Positions 23,735 to 34,821 of a stretch of 64,000 bases of DNA are shown here, one piece after another. The number at the start of each line of letters is the position of its first letter. Within the stretch, counting starts at the first letter, position 1. The notes below the pieces were generated by a model. The model was not told where the DNA came from. It did no database searches and saw only the letters and a list, made by a program, of their open reading frames with translations. Both the position numbers and the translations under genes were made by a program. This DNA is from Kuschelorhynchus macadamiae (Eukaryota > Arthropoda > Insecta > Coleoptera > Curculionidae): assembly GCA_030620095.1 (NCBI GenBank), contig JAUTXW010003598.1, positions 434,001 through 498,000 on the forward strand. The letters run 5' to 3'.

Positions 23735-25170
23735 GGCAAATTTCCTCTCCCCGGAACTTCTCTTGTTATGAATCTTTTCTTTTATTAGGAATAGTGAAAG
23801 TTACTCAATTTAATTCCGCACATACTTATTTAGTAACACATATACGTATAGTGTTTTTTTTTCAAACATTTTTATTGGGCGCTATTTTGTTCCACAATAT
23901 TAAATTCGTACTAATATTTTATCAGTTTTTACCTATGCCAAATTTGGTCTTTCGGCATAATTTAAAATCAATTGAATAAGTAGTTTTGACATTGATGTTT
24001 TTAAGACCGCCGTTTTGTTCCGTCATCTTGAATTGGTATTCATTTTTATGCACAATTTGAAGTCAGTTGAATAAGAAGATTTTTTTGGCTATTGTTTTGT
24101 TCCGCCATCTTGAATTATTACTAATGGATCTTTATATAATACCTGATGCTTACACACACTTTGAATAAGAAGATTTATTTGCGTTGATTTTTCTTGTTGT
24201 TATTTTGTTCCGCCATCTTAAAGTCGTATCACAATTTTACTAGTTTGTCTCTATATCACACTAAATGCTTGTACAAAATTTTAAATTCGTTTAATAAGTA
24301 GATTTTTCAATCTGATCTTTTAAATATTTTATTCAATCTGATCTTTTAAATATTTTATTAAGCCGCCATTTTGGATTCGTAACCAACTTATTAACAGCTT
24401 ATTTATATATAATTTTGACTTTGTGCAAAATTTGAGATAAACTGCGTAATGAATTTTTAGTAATACCTTTTAGCTTTTTACCAAGTCGCCATTTTGTTCC
24501 ACCATATTGGATTTTTACCCAAATGTTACCAGATCGTCTCCATATGAATGTTTGGCCAAAATTTGAGATAAATCGGGTCAGTAGTTTTTTGGCTATGCTG
24601 CGAAATGACAGATAAACAGACAGACCTATCGAATTGAGAAAACACGTTTCTTGGCATCTAGGATCTAGGGATGCTAAAATGTGAAGATATATAAAATCAG
24701 GAAGGGTGATTTTTTTCACGATTACAAATGTTTTATTAGCCCGCCATTTTATTCCGCCATCTTGATTTCGTACCGCGATTTTACCAGTTAATCTCTATAT
24801 AATGCTTAATTCTTGGACACAATTTTAAATCAATCTAGTGAGTAGTTTTTATATATTTTATTAAGTCGCCATTTTGTTTCGCCATTTTGAATTCGTACCA
24901 AAATTTTACCAGTTAATTCTTATTTGATACTTGATTTTTGTGCAGACATTTAGGAAATTTGGATAAGTCGTTTTTTAGTAATATTTTACATTTCACTAGT
25001 CCGTCATTTTGTTCCGCAATATCGGATTTTTACCAAAATGTTAACATTTTATCACCATTTGACCCTTAATTTTTGACCAAAACAAAGACCGACAGACAGA
25101 GCAACAGAATTTTAAAAACATGTTTTTTGGCATCTAGTCGGGGAAGGTGTTTTTTTCACGATTACAATAC
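23735..25170 (-). repeat. Dominant interspersed repeat (copy 9, near full length)
   Basis: Reverse copy facing copy 8 across about 480 bp. The B end is CCGGAACTTCTCTTGTTATGAATC...AGGAATAGTG (23755-23800). The A end is TTTTTTCACGATTACAATACGAGG near 25165. A 26-bp unit TTCAATCTGATCTTTTAAAT(A) is tandemly doubled at 24306-24357. Confidence 0.85.
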
Positions 25171-26560
25171 GAGGAAAGCAGAAATAAGGAGCTGTTAAAA
25201 CCTGATCAAAGTGAAAGACAGAGAGATTGGAATATATCATAATATAATAAACTTGCTGCACTCGTGAATTACAATAGGCTGATGAGAAAGTCCGTGATTA
25301 CTCTGAACAGGCTGAACCGAATGCTCGTTGAACTAGAATAATTATTCAAAGGCGTTTGTGATGTTTTTGTATATTTATCCTGAAAACGGACTTGTTTGTA
25401 ACGCTAGATACATCTGCTTTGGTAAAAATATTATATAAACAAATATGCATTCTATACCAAATGAAACAATTCAATTTTAAGTAAAATAGATGCTTTACAT
25501 TTACAAAATTTTACTGGAACGACGATAAATTATTTTACAAAAATATAAGGTGTTATAAGAAGTTTTATATTAATCAAAAAATGTCAAGCCTGAATAAACG
25601 ATATGCAATGAGAGATCGATTGACTTTAGCATTTCGTATCTTACTTTCAGATGATTCGTTTAAAAGTCTTTTATTTCTTATATTATCCCGGAAACATGAC
25701 AAACTCTTAAAATTGAGATTAACCTAAAAATACATATTTATGTAATAAATGTTAAAGATATGTTTTTTTTGCAAAAAAATATTATCTACTTTTTATGCCG
25801 TTTTATTTTCGAAAGTTTATGAATATCCAGAACGCAAAGGTAAGGTCGTTCCCACTTGAACGACCCGGTCAGATATTTTCTTCGAGTAAGTCGCATTTAC
25901 CAATATAGCTTGAAAAGCTTTAGATGTTTTTCGGTTTGCCGCTCTGTTTGGGATGCTGTTTACACTACATGAATTTTCAGAATTCGATGAGTATTCATTC
26001 GAGCTGAATGTTCGAGTCTGACCGCTCCTTCACAAAGTGTGGTACAACATCGCACAACATGCAAGTTTTTTATTGGAAGTTGCATTTAAACCAAACACTT
26101 TAAAATTTTGTCAATATTATTAAAATTAATATTACAGGAACTGCTATATTATTTATAGGAAAAAATATGTGAACATTAAATATTAAAGATTAAAAACGTC
26201 TATTTGAAATATTACTGTTTCTTCGCAACAATATTGTATTACCGTGATGGATGACAAAACCAAGTGCCTTTTTCAGGTACTGTTTATTCAGTATTGATAT
26301 TGACCATTGGCTTTAAATAGAGTCAATGTCTTGACACTTAAGTTATTCAAATATTTTGGTTAAATAAAATGTTTACCACGTTTCAATTACACGTTCACTT
26401 CTTTATTTGGTGCTTGTCATGCATTTTCATCCACCTCCACGTACCTAATAGATTAACTTCAAGTTTGGCTTACTTATGCATTTCCCGTGAGAGTACAATT
26501 TGATACTTTCGTAAATAGAAGGTGATGGAGAAGTACTGTTATTTATGATTCTGAAAAGTT
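25171..26560. other. No recognisable gene
   Basis: AT-rich sequence without recognised repeats. It contains an 8-bp dyad GGTCGTTC/GAACGACC with a short spacer near 25846-25865. Confidence 0.5.
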
Positions 26561-26564
26561 TTTT

Positions 26565-28010
26565 TTTTTACTTCCCTCGCAAAAATTATTGTAATCGTAA
26601 AAAAATCACCATCCGAGATTTTTTAGATCTTTACAAGATGCCGAAAAACATGTATTCTCAATTCCGTCGGTCTCTCTGTTCGTGGCATATGAGGATGACC
26701 TGGTCACATTCTGGTAAACATCTAATAGGGCAAAACAAAATGGCGCCTAGTGAAATATTAAAAAAATATTACTAACAAACTATTTATCCATTTTGTCTCA
26801 AATTTTGTACAAAAAACAAGCATTATCTAGAAATCAATAAAATTTTGGTACGCAACGAAGATGGCGCAACAAAATGGCGGCTTAGTAAAATATTTAAAAA
26901 TTCAGCCTGAAAAACTACTTAAAGGCCTGCACTCAAATTGGGTGCCATAAAAAATGGTGCATGGTATGCAACTATGGTACTAATTCAAGTTCTCAATCTC
27001 AGGTCTTACGTATTTTTATTTTTAGAGTCTCTAGATGCCAAAAAAATATCTTTTATCAATTTCGTCAGTCCGTCTGTCGGTTTGTCTCTATGTCAGTTCA
27101 CGGCATAACTTAAAAACTACTTACCCGATTGATTTCAAATTTTCGTCAAAAATTAAAAGTCGTATGAGAATGATCTAATAACATTTTGTTAAGATTCAAA
27201 TGTGACAAAAAAAACTGCTTATCCAATGTATCTCAAATTTTGCACACAAATCAAGTATTATGTAGGAATCAACAGGTAAAATTTTGGTACAAATCCAAAA
27301 TAGCGGAACAAAAGGTGGTTCGTAAAATCTTTAAAAATTCAGCCTGAAAAATTTGGACTGGTTTCAAATTGTGTGCCATTAATAATTGTGGTAGACAGAT
27401 GAATTAGTAAAACTGTGGTACTAATTCAAGATTGCAGAACAAAATGGCGGCTAAAAAATCAATTTCACAGATTTTACATATCTTCACGTTTTAGCCTACC
27501 TAGATGCCAAAACATATGTTTTATCAATTCTGTCGGTCTATTTCTCGGTTTGTCTGTCTCTTTGTCAGTTCACGCCATGGCTTAAAAACTGTTTACCAGG
27601 CTGAGTTCAAATTTTGGTTAGAAATTAATAGCCATATGACAGGATGACCTGGTAATATTTTTGTAGAAATCCAATATGCCGGAATAAGATGGCGGGCTTA
27701 TGAATATGAATCTTTAAAAACATTTTTACTGAAAACACTAATTATCCAATTTACCTCAAATTTTGCACAAAAATCAATCAAACATCTTGGTATGAATGTA
27801 AGACAGCTAAATAAAATGGCGGCCTTTTAAAATATGTAAAAAATCAACTCGAAAACTAAATGGATTAATTTTAAATTTTGTGCAAACATTTGAACAAGTG
27901 TAATATAGAGATAAACTTAAGTTGTGGTACGAATTCAAGATAGCGGAACAAAACGGCAGCCAAATTTAAAAACTTACGTAAAAATCCTAATCAACTGTGT
28001 TTAGATTTTC
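26565..28010 (+). repeat. Dominant interspersed repeat (copy 10)
   Basis: Long forward copy made of at least three modules, each with a CTGTCTGTC-like tract and one or two AAAATGGCGG motifs (26871, 27439 and 27815). The A end is TTTTTTACTTCCCTCGCAAAAATTATTGTAATCG. The B end is missing. Confidence 0.85.
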
Positions 28011-28050
28011 GGAACTGCCTTGTATAAAATAAATATTATGATCTAAAAAA

Positions 28051-28356
28051 TTACTTAAAAATAAAATGTGTTCACATTAATAAGCGTTTAGCGTTTTTTT
28101 TTTCGACTAATAAAAGCATGGATACGTACTTAATTTTTTGGTAATTTTTTTAAAAGCGTGGATTATATTTTGTTTTAAATATGCTATTTATTTTTATTAT
28201 GATTTAACAAAATTACCTAAAAATAAAATGGGTGCACATTAATAAGCGTTTGGCGTTTTTTTTTCGACTAATAAAAGCATACATACTTAATTTTTTTTTT
28301 GGTCAATTTTTAAAAGCGTGGATTATATTTTGTTTTAAATATGTTATTTACATAAG
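28051..28356. repeat. 162-bp tandem duplication
   Basis: TTAC(T/C)TAAAAATAAAATG begins each unit at 28051 and 28213. Shared blocks are CACATTAATAAGCGTTT, TTCGACTAATAAAAGCAT and AAAAGCGTGGATTATATTTT. No coding potential. Confidence 0.9.
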
Positions 28357-28394
28357 TAACCCAAATGTCAGCTCATAAATTAAAAATTAAAGAG

Positions 28395-28560
28395 GCTTAG
28401 AACGAAAGCTTTCACGGCTGTGGTTAATTAGGAAATCATGGTTCTTGGGATTAGACCGTGTCAAAATGGAATCACTTTCCGATGTTTCGCCTTCGATTGC
28501 ACGAGGCATCTTCAGGGATCTTCACTTCATGAGATCGGAACACTGAATTCATTTTTCCAG
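28395..28560 (-). mobile_element. Penelope-like element terminal fragment
   Basis: The minus strand is clearly homologous to 50720-50880, the terminal region of the Penelope remnant: both share CACGGTCTAATCCCAAGAACC, CGAAAC and CTGAAGATGCCTCG. It is a solo fragment with no coding part. Confidence 0.8.
28468..28525 (-). ncRNA. Candidate hammerhead ribozyme core (Penelope type)
   Basis: Minus strand, in order: CTGAAGA (28509-28515, fits CUGANGA), a stem II pairing GCCTCG with CGAAGGC (one bulged base), GAAA (28485-28488), then C and AUC (28481-28483, an NUH cleavage triplet) directly before GG, which can pair with CC upstream of the core. Hammerhead motifs in Penelope-like element termini with almost no stem III are documented for this class. 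Self-cleavage is not shown; stem I has only about three clear pairs. Confidence 0.55.
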
Positions 28561-30420
28561 TTTTTTATATAAAATAAGTTAAAAAATATTTCTTATCTCA
28601 ATTGGAACCTGTACTTCAAAGGAATTCTACCAAGACCCCTGAATATCAGGCTAATCCGTAATTAAAAGAAATCCACAGAAGTTGTTATTTGATTGTCAGA
28701 TGGACCTCTAGTCACTATTTGGCATATAAAAAAGAGTATATATACTAAAACTAATTCTTTTCCTGGACTTCTAGAGGACAGACGGAGGACTGAAGAGGAA
28801 ATGTTAAGGGCATTACAACTTTGCTAGAACAGATTTTCAAATATGCCAACCTATTTTCTGTTTTGCCAACACAATGTTATTCAAAAAAAAAATATATATA
28901 AATTTTATAAATATTTAGTAAATTAGGAATTTTATAAAAACATGCACACTTTTAATTTAATTTTTTTCTTCTTTCGAAAATATTATGGTTTTACAACGCT
29001 GGTCAAAACATTTCTTAAATTTTATCTTTTACACCTATTAATTTGTGATTTTTAAAGTTTGCCTTATGTTTGACATGTTTTTTTAACAAATTTCAACGAA
29101 CGTAAAACTTGCGTAACTAGAATGTTAGTGATGAAGTAGGTATAAACAGTATAATGCCACATCCATTATTTCTTGCAAACATCTCTTTCTCTAGCGAATA
29201 AGAGTCTGGTCTAATGTACGGGTACTACCGAACGTATAATTTCAAGAATAATATATTTTTTAAGGCAAGAAAAACAGTTTAATTAACGCTTGGAGATTTC
29301 GTACACCTTTTACATTTCTTTGTAAACAATTTAATAAGATATTCAGATAAAATAATAGACTAAGGATTTGTTAAGTGTCAACAGAATTGCATATTAGATA
29401 ACCAATAAGATGATGATTTCAGGACAACGTATTGGAGTATACTACTCGTATATAGTCGTTCTATTACAGTCTTAAATAGTCAATATTAGCGACGAAAATT
29501 ATTATTAATGTATTAGGTCTATAGTTTTTTAGATTTCCAATTAAGATTAGAAATCCAATAAGCTAGTTGTTCATCTAGCAAGTGCGTGAAGTGATATATT
29601 TTGCACTAAAGTCTTTAGTAGATAGTGTTTTAAGGGACATATGCAAAAAAAAAACACTTTACGCTTGTTATTGTACAGGCTAGTGTCATAGGTTCGAGTT
29701 TACGCACTTTAAACAGTGTGTAAAATGACATTTTTAATAGAAATGTGACAAAAATAAATAAAAAACATGCAAGTAATAAAATAAAAACTTTCAAACTTTG
29801 ATATACATATTGTGTACTGTAACATGTAATATCATTCACTAGAACTTTAAAATTCAACAAATTTGAAATATGTATGAAGACCTGATGATAATAATCTCCA
29901 AATAAAAGGATACTACCAAGGAGACTACTATTTGTTTAAGTATATCAGAATCAGAACAACTAATTTGAAAATATTTGCAAAAGAATGGTATTCTTATTAG
30001 GCAATTCTTGGAATTTTCCGCTATAATAAGGAAATGACAATATCAATAAATTAACATATTAGAAAAATTAATTTAGTTACTATAACCAGTTGTAATAAAT
30101 ATTAATGTACGATAATTTTTTTGCTAACCAAATAGAAAATTATTAGAAGAATGAAAACTTGAACACCAAGAACTAATTTAAACAGAAATTAGCTTAATAA
30201 ATTTATTTTGAAATGAAGCCACATTCCTGCAGGAAAGAAACAAGAATAATTATATTGAAAGCAATGCCTTTTCTATAGCTACTAACTTGTATCAAGTAAA
30301 ATAAAACAATACATATATAAAATATAAAAAACTATTATTATCATTACCGAACATAACAATGTATTAGGATTTTGGTAGAATAGATTTGTCTAATTACCCT
30401 ATAAAGGATTAAGAAAAAAA
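28561..30420. other. No recognisable gene
   Basis: AT-rich sequence immediately downstream of the host mini-exon on the minus strand, thus start of the inferred intron. No coding or repeat family recognised. Confidence 0.5.
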
Positions 30421-30425
30421 CTCAC

Positions 30426-30440
30426 CAGGAGCTGCTTCAT
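30426..30440 (-). CDS. Secreted Gly/Tyr-rich cuticle-like protein, exon 1
   Basis: Minus-strand ATGAAGCAGCTCCTG (MKQLL) directly followed by GTGAGTTTTTTTC, a strong insect-type 5' splice site. The intron is phase 0 and the next exon candidate at 9172 begins TGC in phase 0, producing MKQLLCVVFLIIAVAHA. This has every feature of a signal peptide: a basic start, a hydrophobic core and A.A before the cut. A TATA box and short leader sit upstream. The pairing rests on matching phase, matching signal-peptide halves and strand. A nearer unseen exon remains possible, and so does chance. Confidence 0.55.
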
Positions 30441-30459
30441 TTTTTCGCCTTGCTTTTTT

Positions 30460-30500
30460 CGTCAACTATAAAAAAATGATAAAATATATGCCTTTATACC
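30460..30500 (-). promoter_or_regulatory. TATA promoter of the secreted-protein gene
   Basis: The minus strand reads CCGGTATAAAGGC with TATAAA at 30493-30498. About 30 bases downstream lies TATAGTTG (30463-30470), an initiator-like site. This would give a 5' leader of about 27 nt before the ATG at 30438-30440, a spacing usual for small insect cuticle genes. Confidence 0.5.
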
Positions 30501-30998
30501 GGGATTCAAATTTTTTGAAGGACAATCTAACAAGCAATACTGGTTTTTTTACTAAAACTGGTATTTATAGATCTGGGGTCTCATTTTATAATATAATCTG
30601 TTTCTATTAACTAAACACATATTGGCTGAAGTCAATATACAGGTAATTTGGAAATTTGTTACAGTGCTGTCAGAACTCAAAGTAATCATATGGTCTAGAT
30701 CCAAAATAACATTTAACATATTGTCTGAAAAAATGCTTTTCATTAGCTAGATTTTATTTTTACATGTTACAACAAAACTCGAGACCAAATTTGTTTTATT
30801 TTATATGTTTACATACTATTGCTACCCGCACTGCTATAGCATTTTTATTAGTTCATATCTTTGTCCGTGGGTGGGTGGTCGGTAATAAATGCGCCAAAAA
30901 GCAATCCTAGTTTAAACTCGTCAAAATAATGATATTGAGCTAAATATGCCTTCATTAATGAGATACAGGGTGTTAAAGTTTAAATTTCAAAACTTTTA

Positions 30999-31222
30999 TT
31001 CTATAGCTCAAGCTGTTTTTGAGATATCGATATCGACGTAAAAACTGGTAATTGGGGGATATGAAATACGACTTAACGCTATTTTTTCATGTAATACGTA
31101 GAGGACGGTTGTTACACCCTATACACTCGCTATTTCATCCCATAACTTTCTTGTTAGCACCAGTTTCATTATTTTTTATTGAAAATTGTGATCGAGTGAT
31201 TATTTGTAAGAAAAAAATCTGT
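30999..31222 (+). repeat. Left arm of a large inverted repeat
   Basis: TTCTATAGCTCAAGCTGTTTTTGAG...TACACTCGCTATTTCAT...GAGTGATTATTTGTAAGAAAAAAA. The reverse complement is at 33472-33668. TACAGGGTGTTAAAGTTT, a mariner-like terminus, lies just outside at 30964. It contains about 35 extra bases relative to the right arm. Confidence 0.8.
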
Positions 31223-31239
31223 AAAATAATAAAATTTAT

Positions 31240-32187
31240 ACTTCCACCAGCATTGCTTGATTGTATTTACCCAAAATTATTTCGTCGCGTGTATAGAACC
31301 ATTTAAAAAAAATTCAGAATGATAAACCTGTGGTTCCTTTTTTGTATGATGATCTATTACAAATACTACACGAATTAATCAGAAAAATCTTAAAAACACA
31401 AGTTATGGATAAAGGTAAGGTAAGTAATTTGAAATTAAATTTTTATGATAAATATATTCTTTTACCAACTAATAAGACTGATATTGGTTTTGCCATTAAA
31501 ACAGACCTAAATCAAAGTTTACAGAAATATTTAATTCGGTAAACTTTGCCTAAATGTTCCTGAAAACGACAAACTTGTTTTTTTGTCGGATTGTCAGATA
31601 TTTTCGATAAATCAAAGAAGTTAATAGAACGAAAGAATGAGTTTGTACGAAAAAGAAATAATTTCTGCAGAAATTGCAGAAAAAAGTTGTCAACAGTATA
31701 GCCGGCTACTAATAGATACCGAATTTATAAATTTATGCATAACAACTACTCGACTGGATTCATTTTGCTACAATTTCTTGGGACAAAATGACTACTTTAA
31801 AGAATTGTGGCATGTTTTTAAGTTAATTTAAATCCTTTCTCATGGAAACACCACTGTTCAGTCGGGGTTTTACATAAATAAAAGTATTTTAGTTGAGAAT
31901 CTGTTGGAAGAGTTCATTATCTGCCAAAGGCAAGTATATGACGTAATTTATCAAATAGGTGGTGCATTGAATGTTAATGGTTGCGACAAAGTGAGGGCAT
32001 GTTTTAAAAATGCTTACAAAACTTTTCAATATGCTCTTAACAACCAAAATCGCCGAAAAAGGGAAGAAAAAGAAATTGATCTTAAAAAAAAGAGCCGAAA
32101 GTGAACTTTAGCATTTAGAAAATAAAAAGAAAAACTACCAATGGAAGCAGCATCCATGGAGCTGGAAATATCGGAACTGAGTCGAAA
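31240..32187 (+). pseudogene. hAT-like transposon-associated gene remnant
   Basis: Broken frames read DKPVVPFLYDDLLQILHELI and KILKTQVMD; further on ELWHVFKLI, then ILSHGNTTVQSGFYINKSIL and VEN; then an IIYCQRQ-like stretch, VYDVIYQIGGALNVN and a long Lys/Glu-rich tail ending in EISELSRKI. The order PFL.DL..(L)LR.LM, LSHG.A.VERGFS.NK, (S)LIAQRLVYD and a coiled tail belongs to a gene family that I remember as widespread in insect and other invertebrate genomes and associated with transposons, with a hAT-like C-terminus. Several stops and frameshifts; N-terminal part absent. A CCTGGAAAAGTCAGGGAATTT motif follows at 32515-32535. Family naming is from memory. Confidence 0.55.
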
Positions 32188-32629
32188 AATATAAATTATA
32201 AAAAAATGTATTTTCTATTTTTAAATTTAATTTTTAATGACATGTCGCGGTATATATTAATTTTTTTTTGTAAATGTTTTGAACAACTGCATTTTTTACT
32301 TCATTTTAAATAGAAAATAATATCCTTTTAAAAAATTATACCTCTTCCACTTAAAGTAATCCTGCTTGCTCTATTACTATAGCATTTCCTTTAATATTTT
32401 ATATTTCTTATACAATTACATTTAAGATTAGTTTAATTAGTTTTGTTGGCTATTTTATAAGAAATATAAATTCTCAAAATATAACCTGGAATTTCAGTGA
32501 AATTTTCAGGGAAAACCTGGAAAAGTCAGGGAATTTAATAATTTGAGTTATTATTATATTGCAAAGATCCCTGTTATACGGTCGACTAGGCGAAATAGGG
32601 TCATGTTGAGCGCCCTAAAGCTATATATT

Positions 32630-33272
32630 TGTGGAACAAGAAGAAGAGATTTTAGGTCGAGCAGGTGAAAACTCAGATATAAGTATAAGACATTTAGAAT
32701 GCTACTCATATAAAAAGGACATCGGTTTCACAAGTTTTACACACTGAAAACGACACTCATATCATTTCAATCCTGTTCAACACCTACTAACAACCGATTT
32801 ACCAGCCAGGCTTCAGCTTTGTCAATTTTTGCTTCATCATTACAGGATCCATTACGTTTATCAACGTAACAACATTACGTTTATCAATTGAATTCTTCTC
32901 ACGGACGAGGCAACCTTTACCAGACGAGGTGTATTTAATATGCGAAATAACCATATGTGGGAACTGGAAAATTCACACTTGACCAAAGAACGGTATTTTT
33001 AGCAGGAATTTACCAACATTTCGTGTGGCATATTTGTTGATTTTACTATTGGAACTTTTGAATTGCCCATAATGCTAAATGTTAACCAGTACTTGCAGTT
33101 CTTACAAAATGATTTGCCTAATCTACGCGATGATGTTCTTTTAAATATATGGTATACGCACGATGGTGCTTCACCGCATTTTTCAGTTGCGGTACGCAAT
33201 TTTTTGGATGAATGGTTACCTCACAGATGGTTCTGGAACAAACCATCTGTGGGTAAGGCGCTATTTAGTTAA
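32630..33272 (+). pseudogene. Tc1/mariner-superfamily transposase (DUF4817-associated type)
   Basis: In pieces: VEEEEILGRAGEN.DISIRHLE and VLHTENDTH (helix-turn-helix region), LLTTDLPARLQLCQFLL, TDEATFTRRGVFNMRNNHMW with the first catalytic Asp in TDEATF, CGIFVDFTIGTFELP, YLQFLQNDLPNLRDDV, and HDGASPHFSVAVRNFL with the second Asp. The sequence ends after LPHRW without the expected SPDLNPLDFFLWG block, so the third catalytic acid is lost. Frameshifts occur before TDEATF and a stop after ERYF. The right inverted arm follows at once. It is a distinct copy and a different subfamily from 41060-41640. Confidence 0.75.
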
Positions 33273-33471
33273 GGGATTAAGAAAATGCAAAGAAGTAAAT
33301 GGTAGACATTTTGCCCAAGTAACGTTTTTTATTATTTGTTCATAATAAATTCATTATTCGTTGTTTAAAGTATGTTATTTCAGTTTTAGGGTTTAACTAT
33401 TTTTTGACTTCTAATAAAATATTAAAATGCAAATATTTCAAAAACGGTTTGTTTATTCGAATTAAATGTAG

Positions 33472-33668
33472 TATATCTTTTTTTCTTAGAAATCATCACT
33501 CTATCATAATCAGAAAGTTATGGCATGAAATAGCGAGTGCATAGAGTGTAAGAAGCATCCTCTACATATGACCAGAAACAATAGAATTTAGTCGTATTCC
33601 CCATCCCTGAAAACTCCCAATTATCAGTTTTTATGTCGATACCTCAAAAACAGTTTGAGCTATAGAAA
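33472..33668 (-). repeat. Right arm of a large inverted repeat
   Basis: Reverse complement of 30999-31222 with moderate divergence. It is continuous with the 3' side of the mariner-like transposase remnant, so the arms probably are that element's long terminal sequences. The outer CAGGGTG end present on the left is not visible on the right. Confidence 0.75.
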
Positions 33669-34254
33669 AATATCATTTTTTTTTTTAAAGAGAGATAGTA
33701 ATGATAATATTAATAATAATAATAAAATCTTATAGATTTTCTTAATAAAGCTTCAAGGTATGAAAAATCGATGTAAATACTTAAAAGTTTAACATTGTTT
33801 GAATAATATGCCGCATATTAAGGAGTAATTTTTGACATAGCATAAGGCCCCTAATAATAATTATGTTATAATGCAAAATTCCTGTATAATGGAGACCTGT
33901 AAAACAGTAAATGATCGCACTAACTTAATACCAGTCATCTTAGTTGTAGTACCTAATTACTCAAAACCCATTTAAGTTGGTGGCCATCTCAATTGTAAGA
34001 ACCAAACTGTTTGTCGATTTTTTAACTTATTTATCTCGGAAATCTAAGAAAATATCGTATTTCAAAATGTTACGGAATTCTTGCAGTTTAGCTCAAAAGG
34101 CTAGCGGTCTCTGTAGCTAAGCAGTAAAGCAGTTTTGACGTACCTATACCACATGGCTATAAAAAGTAGTGCCTACCGTGAATAATGAATTTTGATTTAC
34201 TGGGTTATTTGGAAGAAAAATACAAGTAGGCCAGAAAAATAGTACATGTAATAG

Positions 34255-34815
34255 GATTTTTACTTTACCTCGTAAAAGGGAAGTACTGTAATCGTTATAA
34301 ATCACCCTCCGAGATTTTTCAGATATTTTAGGGTCTCTAGATGTCGAAAACATGTTTTCTTAATTCCGTCGGTCTGTCTGTCTGTTTGCGGCATAGCTAA
34401 AAAAACTACTTACCAGATTGACTTCAACTTTTGCTCAAAAATTAAGAGTCATATGAGGATGACCTGTAACATTTTGGTAAAAATCTAACTTGGCGAAACA
34501 AAATGGCGGCTAATGAAATGGTAAAAAAATTATGACTAAAAACTACTTACCCAATTTCCTTCAAATTTTGCCCACAAATCAAGTGCTATGTAGGAATTAA
34601 CTGGTAAAATTTTGGTAGGAATCCAAGATAGCGAAACAAAATGGCGGCTTAATCAAGTATTTGTCAGTTAGCGGTAAAGCTTAAAAACTACGTACACGAT
34701 CGACTTCAAATTTCGAGCAGACATTAATGGTCGTATTGGGTTGACCTGGTAAAAATCCAATATAATATGGCGTAACGGGATTCATAACGGGGGATGTTCC
34801 GGGTATAGGGAATTT
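34255..34815 (+). repeat. Dominant interspersed repeat (copy 11)
   Basis: Forward copy: TTTTTACTTTACCTCGTAAAAGGGAAGTACTGTAATCG, GTCTCTAGATGTCG and CGGTCTGTCTGTCTG. AAAATGGCGGCTAA is at 34500 and AAAATGGCGGCTTA at 34639. It closes with a B end, GGGATTCATAACGGGGGATGTTCCGGGTATAGG. Internally shortened to about 560 bp. Confidence 0.85.
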
Positions 34816-34821
34816 GAAAGG

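Noticed and set aside
25846..25865. GGTCGTTC...GAACGACC dyad as an operator or receptor-type response element
   Set aside because: Single short dyad in intronic AT-rich DNA with no supporting context.
32515..32535. CCTGGAAAAGTCAGGGAATTT as a regulatory motif
   Set aside because: I recall it as common repeat-derived sequence in animal genomes. With one copy here I can only note it beside the hAT-like gene remnant.
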